Below, piece by piece: positions 51,359 through 61,455 of a DNA stretch of 64,000 bases. The first letter of the stretch is position 1. The number at the start of each line of letters is the position of its first letter. The notes under the pieces were generated by a model that worked only from the letters and a program-made list of their open reading frames with translations, was not told the DNA's origin and searched no databases. Location: assembly GCA_037349105.1 (NCBI GenBank), contig JAYJMM010000104.1, positions 3,506,001 to 3,570,000 of the forward strand. The letters are read 5' to 3'. The position numbers and the translations under genes were made by a program. This stretch comes from Limnomonas spitsbergensis (taxonomy: Eukaryota; Chlorophyta; Chlorophyceae; Chlamydomonadales).

Positions 51359-52390
51359 TGCGGCATGTCAACACTATTAATATCGTCATGACATTTATTT
51401 CTTGTGGTTTTCGTTTTCCACGTCAAAATTTCTGGGATCGTTGCCTACTTACGGAACACGCTCTTTACATCAGATCTTTACCCTACACACCAGTAGGTTC
51501 CCTCTTTGCTACATTTCTGATCATTTGCTGCTTGGTTTGTACTTGTACCGGAATGGTAGTAGCCTGTGCACACAACGAAGAAGATAAATATCTTCCAGCG
51601 CTCACATTGAAATATTGCATGCAAAAAATACAAAAGTAAGAGTGGGCATCTCTCCATTTATTGAAGGTGATTTTAATGTGGAAATTCAATCAGCAGGGCT
51701 TAGCAAGGCAGTGACCCATACTTCATACAGCCAGTGCTTCAGGCCTGGCTTAAGCTGATGTTAGTTATGTGTGCTCTTGACAGAATGCCCGAGAGTGATT
51801 GTGGCATGATAATTGCCTGGCACCATGTTTGGAACTGCGTTTGTCTCTTTACCTGACACCATGCCGGAGCGATCAAGAGCACGCGGCTTCAATGCACGAC
51901 AAGGTCTTGGAGAAATGGATGAGGAGCTTAAGGACTTGTGCCCGGCCAAGCTGTGCTATGTCAGCGTGCAGGACAATGCCCCCGACCACATGGCCGCGCT
52001 CACGAAAGTACGAGGGCCTTAAATGGCTACGAAACTCTCAACCTGGAAAATCCATTGAGCGCTGGCACATGAGTGAGGAGGCGTAAGTTCTTATTGACGG
52101 TGGTTCTAGGCTTGCACGCAATCAAGCAACACAAACGTTTCTGGCAGGCCAGCTGTCTTCACCCCAATTGAAATAAACAACTGGGAGGTTACTGTCTGTG
52201 GTCCCTGTTGTTTGTCCGATGCTGCGACATGCCGGCATGTGACTGAGGACCCAAAGGTGAATCTCAGCCAAGCCCTGGGTAATAGGCGGCGGGCTGTGTG
52301 CATGCAGAGGATGTTGGAGTTGGACAGACGGTAGAACCAATACGGCTTGCCCCAAGTGGTATAAGGCTGAGTCCCACAGCCATCTTGCAT
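51359..52390. other. Intergenic; one unassigned short ORF
   Basis: An ORF at 51813-52022 contains MDEELKDLCPAKLCYVSVQD, and an alternative frame continues as a GLKWLRNSQPGKSIERWH-like stretch to 52086. It may be a small gene with a frameshift or unseen intron; no family was recognised. Confidence 0.3.
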
Positions 52391-53074
52391 TCACTTGAAC
52401 CCCGTCGTGGAAAGGCAGCGCACCAACCAGCTGAGCAACCAATGCAGATTCCTCCTCTGAGGCTCTGACCCTAGGCTGGCCTCAAATGCTGTCCGGACCA
52501 GCGCAGGTTGGAAGGAGAGCGAGATGTCTTCATGCTGCGCCTCCACTGCGGCCAGGCCAGCTGGATAGCGCATCCTGCTAATGTACGTGGAAGAGGCGTG
52601 CTGTAAGCTAGGGTGAAGGGCCGCTATCGGGCCCCTATGGACGCGCGCTTTTGCCTCGATGGCTAGCTGGACAGGCCGCGTGATCATCTTTGTCATTGGA
52701 ACGGTCTTGCAAATCTCCAGCATGGTTTCTGCGTGCCTGCTGTCAGACAATGCCACCTCCTGGACCCGGTTCCGGTTGTGGACGTGGTCAGCATGCAAGA
52801 TGGAAGAGGGCCGATCTGGAGACTTGGCAGCGACAGCATGGCTACCAGCAGCTGTGGCAGCGACGGCGACTGCGGCGGCTGTAGCAGTAGCATGGCGACC
52901 GGCAGCAGAGATCGCAAGAGCCTCAGGGCGTGCCGTATTTTCCCACCTACTCAAAAGAAAGCATGCATAAAGGAAGCCGCAGAAGAAAAGCATTGCAAAC
53001 ACAATGCTACAATACGGTAGTGCCAATACATCTATGTCATCCACATTTAAAAAACCAGCCAGACTTATCTGCAA
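52391..53074 (-). CDS. Hypothetical membrane ORF
   Basis: Open for 227 codons but without an ATG at its upstream end, so it would be an internal or last exon. It starts after an acceptor-like 'ttgcttgcag'. One hydrophobic segment (SIVFAMLFFCGFLYACFLL) is followed by an Ala-rich region and a basic C-terminus. Minus-strand coding-like sequence upstream (53260-53120, ENLLLHVLAAVLPQLDLEPD) could be a preceding exon, but the phases tried do not agree. No family was recognised; part of the openness may come from Ala-codon repeats. Confidence 0.35.
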   Translation of the reverse strand: MQISLAGFLNVDDIDVLALPYCSIVFAMLFFCGFLYACFLLSRWENTARPEALAISAAGRHATATAAAVAVAATAAGSHAVAAKSPDRPSSILHADHVHNRNRVQEVALSDSRHAETMLEICKTVPMTKMITRPVQLAIEAKARVHRGPIAALHPSLQHASSTYISRMRYPAGLAAVEAQHEDISLSFQPALVRTAFEASLGSEPQRRNLHWLLSWLVRCLSTTGFK

Positions 53075-53882
53075 GCAAATAACCCAAGCTCAACACTCAT
53101 CAGCCGCTTAGTATGTGGTCAGACTCTTCGCATGCCGGGACTTGATCCTGAGCTGCTGTGAGGATGAGTTCAGCAGTGACACGCTCACCCCGCATCTCCT
53201 CCGCATCAGGCTCCAGATCTAATTGTGGCAACACTGCTGCCAGGACATGCAGCAACAAATTTTCCACATGTACCTACGGTACTCGGCACCTTGTCGGGGA
53301 CGGGTCTGACCCCTCTTGTGACAGGGCCCTTCTCCGGAGTGCCTTTGTTGTGAACGAAGGCTGGGCATGCGCCCATGCATTGCACCTTGAGGGTGATATG
53401 TTGAAGCAAGTACCTGGGGCGAAAAAATTTGAAAGAATTGGCAGTGATCCCATCATGGGATTCCCATGCACGTGAAAGCTTATAAATCATGCAGACTTTT
53501 ATAAATGAATGGGTGCGTGTCTATGCACTGAATTTTGTCTGGGCCGCGGATAGGCATCTTAAGGCACATTGATGTTTCCGGTGCCAGACTGGCAGCTTCG
53601 TAAATTTTAATCTTGACGGTCAAGGGCCTGCTGTGACCGGGCCGCGGACAGGCAGCTTCAGGATCTGAAGAATGTCGCTGGATGGAGCCGGATAGATTAG
53701 CCCGAGCCGGATTGTACCAGGTCTCCGGAAGCTCTGTTGTATATAAAACTCGTTCGAGCATGATGCAGGTTATAACTGTCTAGTAGGATCTACACGCACC
53801 GCAGGAACCTCACCGTAGTCATTAGGAAAGGACTCCCGTTCGGAGCGAGCCCTGGTTCGGAGAGCATAAAAAAGTTGAAACC

Positions 53883-56800
53883 ATGGCGCGCTCCGCAATC
53901 TCTGCTTTCCTTGCCTCTCTCTTCCCACTGTTATTTACGCTGCTGGTCTTACATTCCAATGTCCACGGTGAGTTTTCAGGTGCAGCAACTGCACAAAACG
54001 GTATGACACACCTCACATACCGTCAGCAGCTAGTCCTGGGTTATTGTTTGCCATGCAATCATGCATACATCACGTGCTGTCAATCAAGAAGCCACAAGAA
54101 GCTACCAAGCTGAAACCAATCCAAGCACAGTAGTCACCAAGGCCGCACCGGTTTCATTCCTTGATAATATGATATGAGCTGCAAATGCATTGCCTCGTTG
54201 ATTCTATCTGAGCATGCACAAACCATGCATGCATCTGTTCCATTCCTTATCATCACCTCCGTTTATGAAGACCCCTCCTTCACCTCAGACTCCCATTTCA
54301 AAATTATAGCCCAAAACCCTGCTTAACTTAACACTACCCACAGGCTTCACTTGGATCCAAGCAAACAACTGCCGATGGGCTGCATCCTGCGACTTCGTTG
54401 CCAACGACTTGTCTAGCACCAGAGTCCCCGGAGACCAGTGCTCTAACGTGTGCGCTGCAGCCGGAGACAAGTGCACACACTTTGCATGGCTCAGTGGTAT
54501 CTGCTACCTGAAGGGCGGGGCTGTCTCCACCATGGACGCTACTGCTGGGAATAACAGTTTGGCCGTGTGTGGGATCATGAACACAGCAAATTCAGGTAGG
54601 CACCCTACTATTCTTTTAGGGCGCTTCACTCGGTACATTTCAGCCACCTCAAGGCCCATGGCCGTTGGGGCCTGAAGCAGAAAGCCATGATGCTTGAGCC
54701 ACCTGGGAGAGTCTTCGTTACACATAAGGCTCTTCGGGGCTAGACTGTAACTGGCCTGTGGGTGGTGGTCCAAGCTGAAGGGCTTGCTGCACCAAATTCC
54801 CCTCGCATGGGCCAGGTCGTAGCTGAAATGTAGCTGAAGCGCCCTGAAATAAACACTGGAGCTGAGTAGCTGACCCCTGCGGACTACACAAATTCAGGCA
54901 GTGTGAGGAATGCCTTGTCCGCATCATGCTGACACAAGCTCATGCTGCGGCAGTGTTTGTTTTTGTTTGCACCGAATCTTGTTTGACGGGCTGTTGGTCA
55001 GCCACCATTGGGCTCGCGAGGCAGAAACCATTGTCGAGCCTACGGCCAATGGCCCAGGCAGCATACCTTGCGACACCAGGCCTCCATGCCAGGATATATT
55101 AGAATTGTAGTGGAAAGACACTAAAATAAATAAGTATTGCCATGCAGGTGACATTGGACCATGGACTGATGCCAGCAACTGTCAATGGGCCAGTGGCTGT
55201 GACTTCCTAGAGAACGACATCTCCAGCTCCGGGGTTGCAGCGTGGGATCAGTGCTCCCACACGTGTGCTGCAGCCGGCAGCAAGTGCACACACTTTGCAT
55301 GGTTGAGTGGTATCTGCTACCTGAAGAGCAGGGCTGTTTCCATCACCGATGCCATTCAAGGGAGGGACAGCTCAGCTGTTTGTGGCATCATGAAATCAGG
55401 TAGGTCATGCTGTAAAGTTCCTAGCCACAAGTGCTTATTAAAACTGAACACCCACAAAAAGTAACGGTTGTGAAAGCAGCAGCTGCTGTCTGATTTCAGA
55501 CCCCCCCACAGCAGGCCCCTCTCCTAAGCCCTGATTGATTATCTTGGCAATCACTCAACGAATGTGTTTCACTGGCCATGCAATATGGTCACTTTTGACT
55601 CTGTTTAGGGCATTGGCATCTATACCTAAGGACCCCCCCCCACCTCTTTTGCTGATCCAGGACTCGTCCCGTCAACCACTCCTCCTTCTCCTACCTCTCC
55701 TCCTCCTCCCATTCCTCCTCCTTCTCCTTCTCCTCCTTCTTATCCCACTCCTCCTTCTCCTACCTCTCCTCCTCCTCCCATTCCTCCTCCTTCTCCTTCT
55801 CCTCCTTCTTATCCCACACCTCCTTCTCCTCCCTCATATCCCGGCGGCTCTGGCTCTGTGCCACCCCTGCCTGGTTTGGAATTACGCTGGTCGGATGAGT
55901 TTGCGCTCGGTGCCATCAATAAGGTAGCGTCTGATCAACTGACCTGTTCTGCTGTTTGCCATTCTTCTCGCACCATGTCCCTCGTTTCCTGTTGTTACTT
56001 GTCATCGGCTGCCTGCGTGCTGCCTAAGGTGCACCAAGTGCATGCCGGGAGGGGATCGTCCAGAGGTTACGATCCATTGACTGAATCAGCTCATGCTGTG
56101 TGCGGATTGCAGAACAACTGGGACTTTCAGTATGGCGATGGATCCCTTTACGACCTGCCAGGTGAGCTGTGGGTATATGACCGATACATGGGTGATTGAG
56201 CTACAACCTCAGCTACGACCTGCCAGGTGAGCAGTGTTTGTATGAGGGTCATTCAGGTACACCTCAGCTGCAGCCTGGCATATGCCTGGAGGGGCTGGGT
56301 GCAGCAAGCCCTGCTGCATGGGCCTCCGGCTGAAGAGCAGTCAAGGTTCCATCACAAACGGCCCTGTCATATCTGTCTGCTGGCCTGCCATGCGTGTGGC
56401 CTGATTGAAATACTTGAGAGAAGTGCCCATATGACTGAGATGTGCTGATCAAGAATAGAAAGAAACAAGTTTACTACCTCATGGGGTATATGGATTCATA
56501 TATCAATATATTCCATCAAGCCTGCATGGCTGCACTTCAAGCCTGCATTTATAGGACCCTGAAAAATATAAACCGTAAAGATAGTTATATATGCCAGCAA
56601 GTTTGCATGGCCGCTCTTCAAGCCTGCATTCACCTTCATGTTGGTGACCCCTTCCAGGATGGGGCAATGGCGAGCTGGAATGCTATACCGACCAGGCGTC
56701 CAATGCTGCCATTGTTGCTGACTCAGCCACTCCATCCAACGGGATGCTCAACATCACCGCAGCCAGCCAGCCGGGCCACAGCTGCGACAATAAGCAGGTA

Positions 56801-58552
56801 AGGGCCAGGGTTTATTCAAGTAACCTCCACACTTGTGGCAAGTATGATTCCTGTCTCCTTCCATTGCTCGACTTGCGTTGAGGGTGCTGGATGCGGGCAC
56901 AGGGATTCGTTCACAGACAATGGCTTGTCTCTTCTCATGCGCTCAATCTGCATTTCTTCTGGCAGCTGCTGGAAGACATCTCAGTTCAGCAACTGCCAGC
57001 ATGGTGCATAAAAGATTACTGCACGGAAAGTTGTACTGCATGGTGCTAGCTGTCAGGCTGAGTCCCTGGCCGGCCCTGTCCCCCCCGTCCCTCTCTTCAG
57101 GCTGGTCGCTCCACAAGAGATTGGACCAGTGCAAGGCTGAGCAGCAGGGGCCTGCAATCCTTCATGTGGTCGGCTGATGGCACACCGCTTTACGTGGAGG
57201 CCAGGGTTAAGATCCCCCTGGCCAAAGGTGCATGGCCGGCCTTCTGGATGCTGCCGGAGCCAAACGCTTATGGAGGCTGGTGCGCCAGGTAAGTGCATGA
57301 GCTCTGTGTAGGGACAACATCAAGCCTACATTGAGGGCCAATGACCTGGTCAAAATTAACTGGTGTCCATGCCAACAGGCGGAGAACGTGGAAAGTGGGG
57401 ACCAGCCTGCTCAATGCTCAGTAGTGTTACCTTGAAGGCCTACAGCTTCTGTTTTACTTGCCTCTAGGGCCGTAGGCCTTGATGTAGCTGAATTTTAGCT
57501 GAAGCTCTCTTGAACAAACAGTGTAGCGCATCCAGCCCCAGCAACCAGTTCGTAGTGGTGAAATTGATATCAGCATATCATGGCGCACTTCAATCCAGGG
57601 TCATATACCCAAACCCTAAGATCTTACAGTGTTGGTATCATTACTTCACGAGTACGTCAATTAGGGTTTAAAACACTTATGCCTTCCACCTGAACCCTTG
57701 CAGTGGCGAGATTGATATCATGGAGCATGTTAATGATGACAGCCTCTTTTATGGAACACTGCACTATGGAGGCGTACCCGGTGGCAACGACTGGCAGGAT
57801 TGCCGAGAGGACGGAGGTGGGTGCAGCTGACTGGTAGCTGACAACCTGATCGTCAGGCCTGTCCATTGCTCGATGCTGCCCATGCTGCTTAATTATTAAC
57901 TTATGATACTAGAAAGATCCTTAGAGGGCTACATTTGACCATGGGGCCATATGCCGCCTGCTCACTCAGGTTTGACTACCAATGCTGCCAGCCTGACCAC
58001 CTCCCATGCCCGTTGCTATTTTCGTCACAGGCAAAACAGACATAGGCCTGTTGGCAGCGGGGGATTGGCACACCTATGCTGTCAAGTGGACCCCCAAGTA
58101 CGTCTCCTTCCTTTTGGATGGCCACGAGTACCACAGGTGTGCAGTGACTAGAAGCCAGTACCTGTCGCAGTCAAGCACCAGGAGCATAACATACAATGAA
58201 GATCATATTTATTTGACTTGCCCTGGCCCTGGCCTGTGAATGGCGTGACAGCTGTAAGCCCAATTCATCATGCTCGGCCATATGGTTGCCCAACTGTCCG
58301 GTTGTGAGAGAAAGCGACTCCAGGCCCTGACCCTGACCGTTGCTTCCTGCCTGCCTCTTCAGGAGCAACAGCAACAACTGGGTGTCCAGCCGCGCCGCTG
58401 GCAATGCCGGCAAGGCCCCATTTGATGAGCCGTTCTACCTGATCGTGAACCTGGCGATTGGAGGGAAGTGGCCGGGGAATAATGTGCAACCGGGGTCCCA
58501 CACTATGCTGCTGGACTGGATCAGGGTTTGGGATATGGTGGGGTATTCATAA
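53883..58552 (+). CDS. Secreted GH16 beta-glucanase with duplicated PAN-like modules
   Basis: Ten exons: 53883-53967, 54344-54595, 55148-55399, 55661-55923, 56113-56161, 56658-56797, 57101-57288, 57704-57816, 58031-58136, 58363-58552. All are in phase and give 545 residues. A signal peptide (1-29) is followed by two Cys-rich modules encoded by equal 252-bp exons (each with C.W...CDF and KCTHFAWLSGICYLK, PAN/Apple-like). A Pro/Ser-rich linker (about 200-255) typical of algal wall proteins comes next, then a GH16 catalytic domain: WTSARLSSRG, ARVKIPLAKGAWPAFWMLP, catalytic GEIDIME (Glu412 nucleophile, Glu417 acid/base), DWHTYAVKWTP, EPFYLIVNLAIGGKWPG. It likely cleaves beta-1,3(1,4)-glucans outside the cell. 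The modules may bind carbohydrate or protein. Confidence 0.9.
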
Positions 58553-59153
58553 GGCATTAGCCATCGGACCGTCAGAAAGTATTCAAAATGTTGTCTCAGG
58601 CTTAGAATACTTTATTTTTTGCTGAATGCACTGCCCATTCTTTATGTCCAGATACAGTCGTCTAAAGAATAAGCATCGCCGAACCGACGTTACCTTGCCA
58701 AATTTATTTTAATGTCGCCTGTAGCCCTAAACAGAAGGGATGGTTCCAACTTTCAACTTATTCTTCTCTCTCTTGGAACATGCATGATTGCTTGTACGTA
58801 GGTATTTTTCCATGCTCTATTGCCGAGGTATTTTGCCATCCTTTATTTTTCTGCACTCACTGTTGCTTCAACTATCATGGGTCAGCAGGGGGCCATCACT
58901 GACAAATTTTTATTTTTGTGTGCAAGAAATCACCCGCCCTTCAGCGGCCGCCGGGCGGGGACCAAATTAACTAAGGTGGTCCGGCATATGAATAGCCAGT
59001 GTTCCAAGTAGCAGAGCTTAACAACTCTGCCCCCCAAGGCCGGAGGCCGTGATGTAGCTGAAATGTAGCTGAAGCACCCTACAAGAAACACTGGAGACCA
59101 ACGATACAAGAATTAGCGCATGCTAGCTCAGTGGGCAACCAACACCGATAGGT
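58553..59153. other. Intergenic; interspersed repeat fragment
   Basis: No gene was seen. 59040-59095 holds a copy of the 'gtagctgaaatgtagctgaa' family, also found at about 20345, 34775, 54825 and 57475. Confidence 0.5.
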
Positions 59154-59402
59154 AGCTGTCGCACCATAAAGCAGTAACTGCAATACTATGGTAAACTCCG
59201 GAATCTCCGGTAAAGGCGCCTTAGAGAAGTGTCCTTCTACTCATAAACACGGTACATTACCGTACACGCAGACTCCTTGTACTTCAGACAAGAGCTGTTA
59301 ACTGGCTACTGTAAGGTTCGGCCCTAGCAGGAAGTCTCTCTGCCTAGGGGTAATGTCTGGGTGTCCCTGTCTTGTGGGTACCGCCCCTACTACTTCACTC
59401 GC
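59154..59402. repeat. 249-bp direct repeat, copy 1
   Basis: Identical by eye to 60035-60283, 881 bp downstream. In minus-strand sense it ends ...ggtgcgaca, as an LTR 3' end would. Confidence 0.9.
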
Positions 59403-60035
59403 GATGTGCGCTTCAGGTCCGTGGCGGACTTCTTTCCTCACGGCAGTGACGGACGCCTACGGGCAGACTCAGTGACTACACACTGGCTGCGAGTGCTCAG
59501 CGAGTTAAGCAGCAGAGTCGGATATTTGTATGTCTAGCAATTGACTGTGGTAGCGCAGGCCTTCTGGCCGTCTGGGCGCGATCCAGCAGGGCTATGTTAA
59601 GGGGCACTTACCGCGCGACTCGCGGTGAGGTAGCCGAGGCGTAGACTGCGTACTTCTGCTTCTGCAGGGCCTCGGTACTCTACTGGGGCACTTGTCTCCA
59701 GCTAGTTCAGCTGAGGCTGAGCTAGTCTTGACTCGGGTTAAGGTACTGACTTATGTGAAAGCTGCAGGTCTCATACGCTGATGACGGCCGTTGCTTGTTA
59801 CAATAGAGGTCTGTCCTTTAGAAAGGGACGAAGTAACTAGTTTAGGCAATTGCCGGGATACAGGGACCCGGCAGGCCCAATTCAGAGTACGGTAAATTAT
59901 GCACTTCACCCTGCGTAAGCGGGTTTCTAGGTCTCAGTTCAAATCCGGCGGCTCCGCAGAGAAGCTGCGGAGGCCCCGAGGCCGCCGACTGCGGTCTACA
60001 CGGTTCTGTCACGTATACGGTAATATACTGTGACA
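59157..60035 (-). repeat. Candidate LTR (879 bp)
   Basis: On the minus strand this interval begins TGTCACAG and ends GGTGCGACA, giving TG...CA ends. Its last part is the 249-bp repeat. The second copy of that part lies immediately next to it, so a full LTR adjoins a truncated one. The assignment is inferred. Confidence 0.45.
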
Positions 60036-60283
60036 GCTGTCGCACCATAAAGCAGTAACTGCAATACTATGGTAAACTCCGGAATCTCCGGTAAAGGCGC
60101 CTTAGAGAAGTGTCCTTCTACTCATAAACACGGTACATTACCGTACACGCAGACTCCTTGTACTTCAGACAAGAGCTGTTAACTGGCTACTGTAAGGTTC
60201 GGCCCTAGCAGGAAGTCTCTCTGCCTAGGGGTAATGTCTGGGTGTCCCTGTCTTGTGGGTACCGCCCCTACTACTTCACTCGC
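60035..60283. repeat. 249-bp direct repeat, copy 2
   Basis: Identical to copy 1. In minus-strand sense it is preceded by a purine-rich 'gctgaggagcggggg' that could be a polypurine tract, so this copy could itself be a short 3' LTR of the Gag element. Confidence 0.85.
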
Positions 60284-61455
60284 CCCCCGCTCCTCAGCGT
60301 TAAGCCTAAAGGGCATGCGCTGGGAGCCGGAAAAAGGGGTCGGTACTGAAAGAAATCTGGAAAAATCTGTACGCCCAGAACTTGTCAGTTCCCTAACACT
60401 GAAGCCTCCTAACATCTGACTGCAATCCAGTCAGTCGGAAAAAAAAATATCCCCTGAAGAAAATCCACTGAAGGAAATGTGCTGCAGGACATCCACACAA
60501 GGAAATTCACCAAAGAAAAAATTCACTGAAACCCGTGGCGGACCCTAGGTCCACCCACGGTTCTGCACACTTGACAAAGGCCTCTGGGACCCTGATCTCT
60601 CTCCGGCCTGATCGGGGCACACAGAATCCGGTACCGTCACCAGTGTCATGCTTGGTTGCAGGCAATAAAGGGTCAGAACCCATCAGAAACCCTCAGCAAC
60701 CATCAGAAACCATCAGAAATCATCAGAAACCATCAGAAATCATCAGAAACCAGAATCTTTAAACTTCTGGAAAATATGTACGTAGAAGCTCAAATCGTCT
60801 TAGCAAATCTGCCTGGTTCAGGCCTTCTTCAATCAGAACTAAAAAAATCCACCGAGTCTCAGCTGAAGCGCAATGCGCAGAATCCTACAAATCCAGGCTG
60901 TTCAGCCCACTACCGGCTAGCAAACAGAGAAATTTTCAAAGTTAACAGGTCAAGCTAAGAACAACCGCTGCTCTCGCCCCACTGCGCCATAGCCGCCTGG
61001 TCTTCAATGGCCACAGGAATTGTGCGCCGTAGCAGCGTGATCCGCCCCCTGCTGTGTTATCATCGCCCGAGTTGACTAATTCTCCTCGCTCATCATCTTT
61101 ATAACATATGTACTACCGTAGCCTTGCTGCTACGGTGTTTGAGAAACAAATTTTCACTATGTTGCTGCGATAGCTTTAACTCCAATCCTGCATCTTCCGT
61201 CTTCGGTCCGCTGGCTGCCGGCCCACTTCCTGCCGGGTACTAGGACAAGCCGCTCTGCGTCTGCATTTTCTGCTCTGTAGGCGCCTGCCCGCTCCTTGCC
61301 AGTTACGGCGTGGGTAACGTCACGTGCTCAGCGGCCTTGCCGCTCTGGGCTCGGCCTCAGGTCTCGGTAAGCTCCGCAAGGGCTGACTCCTCCTCTTTGT
61401 TGGAAGCCTAGCGCCACCTTGGCCCATCTATGGACCGCTCGCTGGGTGACATTGG
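60284..61455. other. Retroelement 3' non-coding region
   Basis: There is no pol-type coding sequence on either strand between the Gag-like ORF and the repeats. 60675-60755 holds about eight units of 'aaccatcagaa'/'aatcatcagaa'. Confidence 0.45.

Noticed and set aside
53158..53475. 105-aa plus-strand ORF
   Set aside because: No domain. The opposite strand has more protein-like sequence, and the evidence is too weak for a call.
57943..58030. Extra GH16 exon starting at a 'cactcag' acceptor
   Set aside because: It shifts the frame of the following conserved DWHTYAVKW segment. Direct splicing from 57816 to 58031 keeps the frame.
59880..59970. tRNA gene, because of 'agttcaaatcc'
   Set aside because: No T-stem or acceptor-stem pairing can be formed around it, and it lies inside the LTR-like unit.
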